A DNA stretch of 64,000 nt from Escarpia spicata (Eukaryota; Annelida; Polychaeta; Sabellida; Siboglinidae). Both the position numbers and the translations under genes were made by a program. How positions within the stretch are numbered: position 1 is the first letter of the stretch; each line of letters starts with the position of its first letter. The stretch spans positions 43,457,998 to 43,521,997 of the forward strand of contig OZ023214.1 of the NCBI GenBank assembly GCA_963995525.1, read 5' to 3'. The notes below the pieces were generated by a model. The model was not told the origin of the DNA, did no database searches, and worked only from the letters and a program-made list of their open reading frames with translations. Of the stretch, positions 26,301 to 35,306 are shown piece after piece.

Positions 26301-27690
26301 AACATCAAACATTTATTTGACAAATGTTTTTCTATTTTCAAATTTTACACAGAGTTCCACTGTGAGTCTTAAAAACTAAATGTACATATACGGCCTAGTA
26401 GAACGTGTTTTATTACTACTGTATTATCAAACTCAAAAGACAAGTTCTGTATATGTAGAACTTTATAAAGATGTTTTATCAACACCACAAACAGAATAAA
26501 ATTGGTGCTAAATATTTCCACTAATAAATAAGATGTTCAAATTTGACACACGTGGGTGATATCATTTCACACAGTAATTCTATGGAAAATGTCACCAGCA
26601 ACCTTACAAATAGTTTGAAATACAAAAGAATAGACATTAGTGGCAATCTTTAACAGTGGTGTTACCAACAACTTCCATGAAAGTTTACAGTTTGTTACCC
26701 AAAAATACTACAACTAAAAGTATCAAATAGCCATTAAAACGCAACGTGAAGATGACTTCTTAACTTTTCATATCTCTTAGTATTTAATACAATATGAAAA
26801 AACAACATTTGAAGAAAAACCTATACTATCATGGTATAGATAACAAATAATTCAAAATCATAAAAACAACTGCCATCCCCTAAGTTCATGGATGTGATAT
26901 ATTTATGTAAGTTATTGTTGATTTTTTTCTGTCAATATTTTGTGACTGACCACAGTTTTGGTGTTACAGACACGCCAGGTGAAATTTGCCAACAAAACAT
27001 GACCAAGTTCATAATTAGATCTTAATCTCAGAGTATGACATCCTCGCTTGATTAGCGACTGTAGGTAGAGCTGTCTGAAGAATGCAAGGAAAGCTTAACA
27101 TAACTATCCAACTACAGTGTATTCTGTAATTAAATACATGCCTCATATTTTGTAATGAAGCAATGTGGAAAACTGCACGGTCAGTTCATTGTAAACACTC
27201 ACCTCCTGTGATTAAGTGCTAGTTTACCAAATGAAACATTATCACAATGCCACGGAACTGTGTAATGTACGAACTTGGGACATGCAGCAATACAAGCCTA
27301 GGTTATAGTCATAAACTGCTCACTACTGTAACCTATCTCGGTCTGTTTAAACGACAAGTTTTTATCACGCAGGTTATTTGTGTCACATGGTCGGTACAAG
27401 AGTGAACGATGTATTGAAATAGCCAAACGGTGTCTGTAACGCAAGATCAAGAGATAGTTAAATGACATGGATTATGGCTACTTTAGTACAGAAGATATGG
27501 ATGTAACTGACTATAATTCTTTCGTGTAAATTTTAATGACGTGTATTTTCTATACCTTACTTTATCTTAAGATGGTTCTGATCACAGGATCCACTTGGTT
27601 CCTCGTTGATCAGATCTTCAGATTCAGAATCAAATGTTACTAACTCATAGTTTCCGGTTCCAGTATTTATTGTTAGTGGTGCTTCATAAT
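7603..27690 (-). CDS. SACM1L: Sac1 phosphatidylinositide (PI4P) phosphatase
   Basis: Minus-strand exons: 27690-27561, 25179-25082, 24533-24456, 23805-23678, 23211-23062, 22684-22591, 22020-21833, 20562-20476, 20094-19946, 19057-18959, about 18483-18449, 18405 to about 18310, 17493-17427, 12740-12668, 12148-12055, 11789-11688, 11333-11273 and 7739-7603 (TAG). The protein follows human SACM1L closely: [83 protein letters not shown], the catalytic [34 protein letters not shown] and two C-terminal membrane segments. Sac1 removes the 4-phosphate of PI4P in ER and Golgi membranes. Oddities: an N-terminal extension, a GC donor at 23677, a phase conflict at 18959/18483, and a C terminus (KSFKTE) without the KxKxx retrieval signal of human Sac1. 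Exon 1 with the start codon was not found. Confidence 0.93.
7800..7990. repeat. dispersed ~180-bp repeat, copy 1
   Basis: Shares 'aatctgaatg', 'taaaaatagtgtcct', 'tgcacagtttgttg(t/c)gacac' with 27766-27930 in the same orientation. Both copies are in Sac1 territory. Confidence 0.7.
8036..8290 (+). repeat. left arm of an inverted-repeat element, in two tandem copies
   Basis: Two related ~130-bp copies (each with 'agataataatct', 'gctggatg', 'attgc..tttga'). The reverse complement of this unit is found at 10075-10205 on the far side of a LINE. Confidence 0.65.
8291..9915 (-). mobile_element. internally deleted non-LTR retrotransposon (LINE)
   Basis: Reading on the minus strand: an endonuclease-domain piece with [20 protein letters not shown] (about 9530-9460), a linker piece [20 protein letters not shown] (9257-9060), an RT start with [10 protein letters not shown] (8902-) and [19 protein letters not shown] (about 8700), then directly the tail [15 protein letters not shown] and [15 protein letters not shown] (8540-8410). 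The RT core including the FADD/YADD motif is missing between 8640 and 8580, so it is an internal deletion. The 3' end is a TGA microsatellite (8298-8317), as in many LINE tails. Several frameshifts. Confidence 0.82.
10075..10205 (-). repeat. right arm of the inverted-repeat element
   Basis: Reverse complement of the 8036-8290 unit ('gtacatccagcgacaaactt', 'gctcaaatggcaataactca'). Together they flank the LINE 8291-9915. Confidence 0.65.
10205..11270. other. Sac1 last intron remainder
   Basis: No further coding exon or recognisable element apart from the short dispersed repeat at 10768. Confidence 0.4.
10768..10813. repeat. dispersed repeat, copy 2 of 2
   Basis: Same ~46-bp sequence as 5298-5345 with one or two changes. 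Confidence 0.7.
11868..11911. repeat. GCAT/GT microsatellite
   Basis: A run of (gcat) followed by (gt) in a Sac1 intron. Confidence 0.9.
12176..12395 (-). mobile_element. SINE family A, copy 2
   Basis: 'ggtatccagtcctcgggact', 'ctccctggcagacctgttca', 'caccatctcga' and the 'gaagcattcagccac' block match the family; the tRNA-like head is absent. Confidence 0.8.
12781..16626. repeat. 31-bp minisatellite, about 124 copies, with higher-order structure
   Basis: Unit about 'caggggtggtagttga' plus '(c/a)tacacctcaca(a/t)(g/a)c', period 31 bp, for 3.8 kb inside a Sac1 intron. Three variable sites (aagcc/atacc/atgcc; gttga/gtaga; gacta/gaata) make distinguishable unit types. Five units in a fixed order form a 155-bp block present three times (about 13223-13690). 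Two rare variants, 'tacctgggg' (15021 and 16106) and 'gggtgatagt' (15461 and 16546), both recur exactly 1085 bp (35 units) apart, showing a recent 1.1-kb duplication inside the array. The array stops about 40 bp from the acceptor of exon 12740-12668. Confidence 0.97.
16627..17425. other. Sac1 intron, no element recognised
   Basis: AT-rich single-copy-looking sequence between the minisatellite and exon 17493-17427. Confidence 0.4.
17494..18305. other. Sac1 intron, nothing recognised
   Basis: No repeat or conserved exon seen between 17493 and the catalytic exon. Confidence 0.4.
18310..18405 (-). CDS. SACM1L: Sac1 catalytic exon (C-x5-R active site)
   Basis: Acceptor GACCTTGCAG, then [31 protein letters not shown]. 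The Sac signature C-(I)-D-C-L-D-R-T with catalytic cysteine and arginine is intact, so an active phosphatase is expected. The donor is either after CTT (18313) or after GTG (18310); both keep phase 0. It is preceded by a short exon around 18483-18449 encoding [11 protein letters not shown]. Confidence 0.9.
19275..19502. repeat. degenerate ~23-bp minisatellite, split by an insertion
   Basis: Copies of 'gactgrccaaaatgagtgag' in variants; a further unit 'gactaccaagatgagtgagc' stands at 19912-19932 on the other side of a ~410-bp block (19503-19911), which looks like a mobile element inserted into the array. Confidence 0.65.
21055..21832 (-). repeat. 61-65 bp minisatellite made of the Sac1 exon end plus its 5' splice site
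   Basis: About twelve tandem copies. On the minus strand each unit reads TGAACAGAT..GTGGAGTATCAGGG.AACA.GTGCTCCTTTGTACAG|GTGAGA, i.e. the codons for [15 protein letters not shown] and the following donor, identical in layout to the real exon end at 21833. Each unit carries a stop (TGA) in the exon's frame just after the donor copy. Most copies keep the CAG|GTGAGA donor; the copy at about 21212 (cacctatac) and the outermost one are altered. Confidence 0.93.
21833..22020 (-). CDS. SACM1L: Sac1 exon ending [15 protein letters not shown]
   Basis: A 188-nt exon from acceptor CCCAAAG to donor CAG|GTGAGA, encoding [40 protein letters not shown] and [17 protein letters not shown]. It is the template of the minisatellite 21055-21832 that begins immediately at its 5' splice site. 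The preceding donor is GGAT|GTATCC (exon 22684-22591). Confidence 0.92.
22384..22566. repeat. (TG/CATG)n compound microsatellite
   Basis: About 180 bp of tgtg and tgcatg runs, ending 25 bp from the donor of Sac1 exon 22684-22591. Open frames across it are artefacts of the repeat. Confidence 0.9.
23455..23586 (+). mobile_element. SINE family A, copy 3 (3' half)
   Basis: Contains 'tacgaatagtcgtgattccg', 'tgctttgagcagtc' and the terminal 'ggatactgcactatataaga', in the opposite orientation to copy 1. Confidence 0.75.
23676..23681 (-). other. non-canonical GC 5' splice site in Sac1
   Basis: The exon 23805-23678 ends ...GAGCAACAG and the intron starts GCAAGT. The next exon (acceptor 23212) continues [14 protein letters not shown] in phase, matching human QLQDNKTFLAM, so the border is well fixed. 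AG|GCAAGT is the usual strong context of GC-AG introns. Confidence 0.85.
23905..24066. mobile_element. small MITE with GGTTTCATGAAG inverted ends
   Basis: 'ggctggtttcatgaag' at the left is mirrored by 'cttcatgaaaccgacc' at the right, 160 bp overall, with 'acttagcgt' and 'cttagcgttaag' inside. Lies in a Sac1 intron. Confidence 0.65.
25300..25530. repeat. two-copy tandem duplication of about 115 bp
   Basis: 'tggaatttaacacatttttc' followed by 'aatggttgtcta' recurs as 'tggaatttaacaaatttttc' about 110 bp later, with the same flanking 'gacattgtta' and 'gtgccagtac'. Confidence 0.75.
25530..27555. other. Sac1 intron, nothing recognised
   Basis: AT-rich; neither conserved coding sequence nor a repeat family known from this window. 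Confidence 0.4.
27561..27690 (-). CDS. SACM1L: Sac1 upstream exon with unusual acidic N-terminal extension
   Basis: An open stretch between TTCTTTAAG and the donor GTAAGG encodes [33 protein letters not shown] and NHLKIK; joined to the next exon (AA plus A) it gives LKIKHISPEK, which aligns with the start of human Sac1 (LKLHITPEK). It has no methionine and its first codon is split, so a further 5' exon must exist. At least 40 residues precede the usual Sac1 start. The extension is acidic and serine-rich. Exon membership is supported by phase and by the LKI.HISPEK join; the extension's role is unknown. Confidence 0.6.
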
Positions 27691-27765
27691 CTTAAAGAAT
27701 TGCCTGGGTAGACAAAAATTTGTCTAGATGATTTTTTAATGACTAGGCGAAACAAACCTTTTTAA

Positions 27766-27930
27766 TTCCTAATCTGAATGAAATATACTCTAAAAATAGT
27801 GTCCTAATAATCAACTAATTTTAACCCCTTTGGTCACCCTGTTCAAGGCCTTTTTTGGTTGCGCTTTTCTGCACAGTTTGTTGCGACACCTAGCGGTCGA
27901 GGTGATGTCATCATAGGTGCCACTTGCAGC
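27766..27930. repeat. dispersed ~180-bp repeat, copy 2
   Basis: See 7800-7990; the copies align over most of their length with scattered changes. Confidence 0.7.
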
Positions 27931-28252
27931 CCTATTTTCTAATTCAATCTTGGTTTGACTATTTGATACTATTTCTCGAGGCCTTAGTCTCACGTATTTT
28001 GAAAACAAAAATTGCAAGTCTATTCTGTTTTTTTTGGGGAAAGGCTTCTAGATTCGGGTGGTAAAATTGATGTAACTTGACTCAAAAAATTATGGATTTA
28101 TTATTTTACACAGAAACCCCTGGTAGGCTGGTACCTTGAGTCTGCCAATTATAAATCTCCTCCTATAGTAAGTACCTAACTAAATCATAGTAAATTATAT
28201 TCACAACATCCACATCTAGCCTACACGGGTTATGTTACTTGGCACTGAATAG

Positions 28253-29708
28253 GTGTAACACGAGTCACGTGTAACGTGAGTCACGCAAAATTGGACAGTG
28301 TAACACAAGTCACAAAGCTTTTATGGCAGTGACTTGTTGGTTCTTTTTAAATTAAATTTGTGGATAAGTTAGTTGCAAAGACTTCACATGGAGGCAGTAT
28401 TAGTATTATTTTATCCCATAATAATTCTTATTTCCTATTGGTTGATGAAAAAACATGCTCACTCAAAACATTTTTTTTGGATCCAACATCATCCATCATT
28501 AATTCATGTATAGATACAACCAAACCTCTTTGAAAATGGTACTGTAATGTATAACAAGAATCTATATCTAAAACAACAGTTATATTCAATAGAAAAAGAA
28601 CATTTATTCAAAAATGATGCAACTTGTGTATTCATTACTAATAATATATCCATATGTTTAAATTCTTTTACAAAATAAAACACTGAATTGTGGGTTGCCA
28701 TGTAGTAATCACAGATATAGATTGTGATGAGCCATATATCTGTAACCAGATTAATCATCATTATTACGAAAATGTTTTGGTGGTGAAAAGGGGTGGTCCT
28801 TTTAAAAATTACTGGTACTTTTTGTGTAACATTTAATAGGTTATTTTTAAGAATACCAATAACAAATTGGTAAAATAGACTGAAGCCGCCCATCACTGTA
28901 AACCACTGTGACCATCTTGGTTTTCGAAATCTGTAATTAATCACAAATATACGGCTTCAGAACTTATTTAGATTTATAAATCTATCTATGTAATACATGG
29001 AGGTTAATTTGGATAATTATATTTGGTTGTAAGTATTCTCGCAAAGGTAATTATAAGGTCATAATTTTTATGGGAAAAGTGGGCTAGTGTTTTTCAATTC
29101 TTGTTCATTACACATTTCTTGATTTAAACCACTATGTTCAAGTTGGCATTACCATGTGTAACATGATGTTGAAAGGGTTATTGCACATTTTAAACTAATT
29201 AATGTTGTCTCCTTTCTCCAATACATTGTCTTCACAACATAATACAAACAGAAAAATCCATTTCCCTCAATCTAAAGTGTGCCTGATCTGTTAGTAAATG
29301 ATAGCTGATTTCACATACCCCGAGTCACGGTAACACTAGTTATGCTGATTATGTAATATCTGTGTATGATGTTCGTAAAATTTTGATTTACTAATTATGT
29401 TTTAAACCCTATTTATTTGTGATTCATTCAAGGTTAGTCATTGGTTTTTGTCATTTATACTTTGAAGAGAAATTTGACATGAATCAAAGTAGGTTTTTGT
29501 GTTTTCCTTTTGCTGTAACACGAGTCACGATATAATTAGATGCAATTAAAACCACATTATGTAACCAAATTATTATTTGTTGATATCATTAAATACACTT
29601 TGCCAATATGTTCCTATTCACAGAAGATGGAATTTTAAAATGCATTATTATAGCACATATGCCAAAATATAGTTTCTGAAATGGGTAAAACTGTAACGCG
29701 AGTCACGG
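28253..29708. repeat. region with dispersed copies of a GTAACACGAGTCACG motif
   Basis: Copies: 28253-28270, 28270-28285, 28299-28313, about 29318-29330 (half), 29513-29530 and 29691-29708, all in the same orientation. A 146-codon open frame lies between them (minus, 28944-28504) without any recognisable domain. The whole may be one unclassified element, but no ends were seen. Confidence 0.45.
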
Positions 29709-29953
29709 TGGAAATGCCCACCTGATCTTTGTGACACTTTGTCCCACTTCAGGACGTTTGGTGCAGATTCATTATTATACAGGTTGTGCATTATCTTGTA
29801 CACTTTTATCATGTTTACTCTTAGTCTTCGGTATCCTAGTGTGGCCGTTTTAGTAATTTTAGTCTTTCTATATACATGATAGGTTCTATATAAGTAATTA
29901 TGTAGCGTAATTGTAGTAGTGGATCTACAAAGAACCAATTGTTCGGCTAACAC
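29690..29953 (-). pseudogene. non-LTR retrotransposon polymerase tail fragment
   Basis: RRLRVNMIKVYKIMHNLYNN followed by 'ESAPNVLKW' on the minus strand is the typical 'RRLRGDMIE.YKI..G' block near the end of LINE polymerase proteins. 5'-truncated. Confidence 0.65.
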
Positions 29954-30002
29954 AGGAATGTTGATGGTTTATGTGCATGTTCTGTTCTAGGGCGAAAGGG
30001 GG

Positions 30003-30430
30003 CACTTGTGTAGAATCCGGACCCACCTCGACTTTGCCGTTATAACTTGAGTTTTGCCTAACTTTAATACCTCAGAGCGTTAGTTCCATCATTCAACAAC
30101 ATCCCAGACATATTTACATTACAAAAATATTGTGTCTTAGCGCACTTTTGAAGCCCAAATAGCGATCCGGTTTGCGCTAGTCTGCACCACTGCGTTGTGC
30201 GTTACCACATCGCGCTCGTAAAATGAGTGATATATCGACATATGTTGATGCAAACCGGGGCACTATTTACCCCTCAAAAATGCACTAAGACACAATATTC
30301 TTAAACGTAAATATGCCTGGGATAATGTTGACTAATGGAACTATTTCCGAACTAACGCACTGAGTCTGTACTCTGAGGTATCAAAGTTAGGCCAAACTCA
30401 AGTTATAAGGGTCCGGATTCTACACAAGTG
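30003..30430. mobile_element. 428-bp foldback element with long inverted arms
   Basis: Left arm starts 'cacttgtgtagaatccggac', then 'ttataacttgagttttgcct' and 'aatattgtgtcttag'; the right end is its reverse complement with scattered changes, over arms of about 190 bp. The arms meet near 30190-30250. No coding capacity; a non-autonomous DNA transposon is the simplest reading. The flanks 'gcgaaaggg' and 'ccgaaaaagg' could be a decayed target duplication. Confidence 0.8.
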
Positions 30431-31590
30431 ACCGAAAAAGGCAGAGCCAGTGAGCGAGTCACTCAGACTCGGCGAGTGGGACTGGGGACGGTGGGTGACT
30501 GGTGTCGGTGGGCGGTGAGGTATTTAATTGTTATGAAATAATTAATCGTTTATACGCTTGGTAGTTCTAGGTGGTCGTTTTGATGGTTAGGTCAGAAACT
30601 GAACGATCGTGATTAGAACATTTTGTTGTAAAACTGAAATAACACAGAATATATAAAATGTGCCCACTTACAATCTTAATGACACGTTCACTTCCATCTC
30701 GACTGATTTCGCAGGCAACCAGCAGGAAGTAATTCGTTACTCATACCTGTATCAGCCGCTGTGTATTTGTTTCTAATATTAATCTCGTTTTAGAACATAG
30801 AACCTCCACATAGGAACCTCCAAGAAGACAGGCGTTTTGAGTAGTTTGTGCTATTTATAAAACGATGACTATAATTCAGACGTGTTTATTTTATATTTAT
30901 TTTCCTTTTGTGAGAATTTTCATTGGAACTATGTGTTCTTGATGTCGGAGGAAAGATATTCTGTATGTATCATAATTATACATATTATGATGTACAAACT
31001 TATGCATAAGTCAATTTTTATGGGATTGTCATTGTAAAATGTTATTGAATGATAAATTATATTGCACTTTTTGAGTGGCGAGGAGGCTGTGACAAATAGT
31101 ATTATATTGCAATCGGTTCATGTTAAATGTTCTGCTTTCTCAGGATCATTTACTAAACAACATGTTTCTATATTTATTTATCTTGGTATTATTCATAATT
31201 ATGCATACATGTACACATTACAAGTAAAATAAAATTACAGTACCCTGTCAGTAGGATTTTTAAAATAGAAGTGTACCTTAAAGTATTTGTTCATTAAAAT
31301 TGTGCAGAGAAAACAGCTGAACACTTGAAACAACACATTTACCAGATCTCATACCCAAAATAAAATCGTGTGCAGTATTTCTTTGCAAAATTTCAAACAA
31401 AATATGATGATAATATGAAGCACCATTCTATCACACTATGAAATGTATGACTATGTTTAGCAGTTATTATTATAAATGTGACACACTTAATTGTTTTGAT
31501 TAACATTTCCCAGTACATAACATTATGCTCCAAGACCTGTAAATACCACAGCACAATGCAAACTTTCTAATTATATATTAACATTTGACT
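30430..31590. other. no gene recognised between Sac1 and ELMO
   Basis: Includes a GC-richer part (30430-30530) and possible untranslated upstream sequence of Sac1, but no exon could be joined in phase. Confidence 0.35.
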
Positions 31591-31596
31591 GCTTGC

Positions 31597-31752
31597 AAAC
31601 CACTTTCATGCAGACGTTGTGTAGAGAATACTGTAGATAAAAGTAGTTCAAATTATCATACTTATTTAAATAAATGAAGCACTATTTGCATAAGTGTGAT
31701 AACTTTATCTATAGTAGTCTCTACACAACGTTTGTATGAAAGTCGTGATTTA
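31597..31752. mobile_element. foldback MITE, about 155 bp
   Basis: 'accactttcatgcagacgtt' and 'gtgtagagaatactgtagat' at the left are mirrored by 'atctatagtagtctctacac' and 'aacgtttgtatgaaagtcgt' at the right, giving ~40-bp inverted ends. Confidence 0.75.
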
Positions 31753-33430
31753 TATATATATATATATAGTGTATATATATTTGACTAAAACCATTTTAAT
31801 AAAATAATACCCTGGTTTTCCAGTCAAGCACTAAAATTAAGTGACTACACACATTGTACAGAATTATTATGAAATTATTTGTTGGGCTGCAACTAGTCAC
31901 ATGACTGGTTGGAAATACCAGATCATTAGGCCACTGTGACAATGAATGGTGTTGTGGACAAGGGTCTGACTTGCTTCGTTTAAAGCCATCAATGGGGTTT
32001 TAGTGCAGAGTAATAATAATAATAATATACTTTATTTATATACTCATATCCAGAGTACCAAGGGTAGGACTCTGTTCAAGGGTGTTGACAATTAATAGCA
32101 ACTTAATGTAGATAATATAATTAAACACATAACAAGACTACTCGAACTGCATTAAATAAAAACATGTACTAAACATACCTAAGCTAAATGTATCTAGAAT
32201 ATGAAAACAAAAATACAAACAATAAGTATACTTTCATTTCACAGTTTTATTGTAAATATACTGTACATCAGTAACTAGCCATTTTCGTAAAAGCACTTAT
32301 GGAATTTAACTATGTCACATGTAACAATCTCCCAGAATGCACCTGTCGCAGCGCTATATTAATTTCACATGTTACTTTTGATACCAGACTGTAGCATTTC
32401 AAAAGTCATGGAAATCATACGTGGATTTAAATACATTACACAGACTCCATATCTTACTTAACAGTGCGGAACCATGTCACTGAAATTCTACAGACATTTT
32501 TAGCAAACAAATTCTACAGAAATCTATACAATGTTTATGCCCACTTCATTTTCTATTAATTCTACAGAATTCTATAGTACAAAATATTCTGTAGAAAACC
32601 ACTTGCAAAAAATCCTATATAATTTGTGGTTAAGAGAAAAAAAACAAATATCATGATCTAAAATCTTAGATGCGATTTGAGTACCTGGGTACCACTGGGT
32701 ATACCTAACCACATTCCAAAGATACAGTATAACAAAAACAAATATTTCAATTCATACAGTGCCCCACCAACAGTGCTCCTGGTAGCGCATTACTCTTCAT
32801 CTCCTTACAAACCTTTGTTTACTGAACATTCTTCAGGATAGTTATTTTTAAATACAAAATTTTCATTTTTATGTGTCCAATTCAATTTTACCTTGTAGAG
32901 GCTTTCGTCAGACATATCACATCGACTTCTTCTTCAACGTCATACAGCGACATAGGTACTGAAGAAATCGATATGATATGCCTACTATTGAAGAATTCTG
33001 CTATGATGCAATTGCAATGCAGACAGTGCTATTCTTGATTCCATCAAAATAATGCCATGATTGTTTATTCCTAGGTATATCTTTATACAGCTAAGTGTTG
33101 TTGGTCTCGTCTTTTCCCTGAAAGTCCAGGGAAGGCTGGCCTCGATGCATGTCCTCGATTTTTGTTTCCCCCTCACTGTTCTCGCTTTGCCGTCTCTACA
33201 ACACGTCTCCACTCCACTCTAACCTTTGCTCTTGTCCTCCATTCCTCCCCCACTCCCTCCAAATCTCACTTTATACAGCCCTCCCATATCAAGCTTATTC
33301 GCACTCATCTCCTTTTACCTTCCAGTTTTAGTGAACTGTTACAAAATAGGGAGAATGAAATTGCCCAAGTTTTGAAATGATAGCTGGTCCTCTCAATTGC
33401 TAGTCTGGCATCCTAACCATTGAGCAGCTG
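31752..33430. other. intergenic, no gene recognised
   Basis: AT-rich, with a short (aat) run near 32012. Short pyrimidine-rich frames near 33150-33330 do not resemble a known protein. Confidence 0.4.
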
Positions 33431-33439
33431 TGTACATAC

Positions 33440-33762
33440 AATTAGAAATCAACCCCACCTTCTGCAGCACTGCTCTTTCTGCTAACACAACATCAACCCC
33501 ACCTTCTGCAGCACTGCTCTTTCTGCTAACACCACATCAACCCCACCTTCTGCAGCACTGCTCTTTCTGCAACACAACATCAACCCCACCTTCTGCAGCA
33601 CTGCTCTTTCTGCAACACAACATCAACCCCACCTTCTGCAGCACTGCTCTTTCTGCAACACAACATCAACCCCACCTTCTGCAGCACTGCTCTTTCTGCT
33701 AACACAACATCAACCCCACCTTCTGCAGCACTGCTCTTTCTGCAACACAACATCGACCTTTG
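33440..33762. repeat. 43-46 bp minisatellite, seven copies
   Basis: Unit 'accttctgcagcactgctct' plus 'ttctgc(ta)aacac(a/c)acatcaaccccc'-like sequence. Copies differ mainly by a 2-3 bp indel after ttctgc. Three-frame open reading across it is a by-product of the repeat. Confidence 0.9.
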
Positions 33763-33789
33763 TAACATAGCAATTAGAACATCAAACTC

Positions 33790-34056
33790 GCAGTCAGGAA
33801 TTCGTTTTAGACTGCTCTTGCTGCCGTTTCAAATCTTGGGCAAGTTTCTTCACTTTACATTGCTCCAGTTCACTCAGCTTTTGACTACTGCTGTTGGTAG
33901 ACATTTGTGTATAATAATGTAAATAGTCTTTGCGCAATAAATGCAGCATGGCAGTTGACATTGAGTTCGATTGAACAAGCCTGTCAGTGAAGCATAAGGC
34001 GATGTTAGCAGTCCTAAGAACTGAATACCGCGCGATATAAGAACTTACTTAACTGT
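33790..34056 (+). mobile_element. SINE family A, copy 4
   Basis: 'gggcaagtttcttcacttta', 'attgctccagttcactcagc', 'atgcagcatggc' and the end 'atataagaacttact' match the family in plus orientation; more diverged than copy 8. Confidence 0.7.
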
Positions 34057-34851
34057 ATCAAACAAACACCAGATGACTTGATTTTCAAAGTAACCACACT
34101 ACAGGTACGCATTAGCCTGATAATGAAGTACACAACTTGGATCAGAATTGACACTGCTCTATTCCTGTTGCCATACAAAATGTGATACAGCTAGACTATG
34201 CAAAGTGTTCTACATAACTGTTCAACATGTAAAAGGACCCTGACTGAATCCTGCATATATGCATGACCGTTGCACATTCAATATCAAGACGTGTTGACAG
34301 AAATTCCATCATAAATACCGTGTGGTAGGCATTTGTGAACTTATTTACAATTAGTTATACTTGCATAACTGGGATAAATAGTAAAATCTGATTGGATTTA
34401 TAAAACAAAGGGTCCCATTAATATTATGCAAATATATGACTCGCCTATCTTTGCCCCCTAATTGGTGCATAAGGCCTGCACTCATACTTAGTCATTATTT
34501 GGCAGTGACTGTATTTGGCACAACACAGTTGAAACCAGACAACAGTGATTGACAACTACTCGTGTTCATTGTCATTACAGTGTAGCAGCAAACAGTTTTA
34601 ATGTTGGCCAGAAGAATTAGTTCTAACCAATTCTTTTATACAACTTTCACCAATGCGCAAGTAGCCTATCTTAATACAAAATTATCATTAGCCCATAAGT
34701 TATAATATTAATTACATGTAATATAGTAATGACAGACACTGCGGTGTCGCAGGAGAGAAATCTTCACTGGTCACAGTCCATCGTATTGGTTGCCTCATTG
34801 ATTGAGAGAAGACATATTTCCTCCAACTTGTGTAACTGGTGACATGATTCA

Positions 34852-34958
34852 TGAAACCTTTACACTATTATCTCAGCACTGACTTTACAATCGTTTACAC
34901 TATTATCTCAGCACTGACTTTACAATCGTTTACACTATTATCTCAGCACTGACTTACA
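34852..34958. repeat. three tandem copies of a ~36-bp unit
   Basis: 'tttacactattatctcagca' followed by 'ctgactttacaatcg' is repeated three times, 160 bp or so from the end of the ELMO coding region. Confidence 0.85.
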
Positions 34959-35153
34959 CTCGTTACCTCACAGTAACAAGGAGCTGCTATCATTAGTGTT
35001 TGATCAGCATTGAGTTCCATGTCAAAACTCCACGAAAGAAGCATTACACTGTTCAAATCTTCAACCACAGCGAGTGTGTTATGATGAGCTCTGGTCTTTC
35101 GAATGAGAGGTGTCATTGTAACTCTAATGTAGCAAATTTTTTCATGGGTTTCT

Positions 35154-35306
35154 TCAAATGTCATAGGCAAAGTCATAGTTGGCTGGTTCAGCTGGAATAG
35201 GTGGCGGTGTTTCTGGGATTGTGATTCCTTCGGTGTCAAGTAGACGTAGTTTTATTTCCATCGTCAGTAATGTCTCGAGGTCCTGTTTCATCAGTTCACT
35301 CGTCAT
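35154..35306 (-). CDS. ELMO: ELMO last coding exon with proline-rich Dock-binding tail
   Basis: Acceptor TTTTGTAG, then [19 protein letters not shown] (the helix after the PH domain) and the tail [11 protein letters not shown], ending NYDFAYDI and TGA. In the family this PxxP tail binds the SH3 domain of Dock proteins. The exon joins exon 35957-35826 in phase 0 (GINALMGGV then MTSEL). Confidence 0.93.
   Translation of the reverse strand: MTSELMKQDLETLLTMEIKLRLLDTEGITIPETPPPIPAEPANYDFAYDI

Noticed and set aside
28504..28944. 146-codon minus frame as a host gene
   Set aside because: No recognisable domain and AT-rich composition; kept only as part of a possible unclassified element.
30671..30760. 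Possible first Sac1 exon with ATG near 30697
   Set aside because: It has a good GTAAGT donor, but none of its frames joins exon 27690-27561 without a stop.
33430..33768. Frames with CSTALSA-type and CCRKSS-type repeats
   Set aside because: By-product of a 43-46 bp minisatellite, without any gene context.
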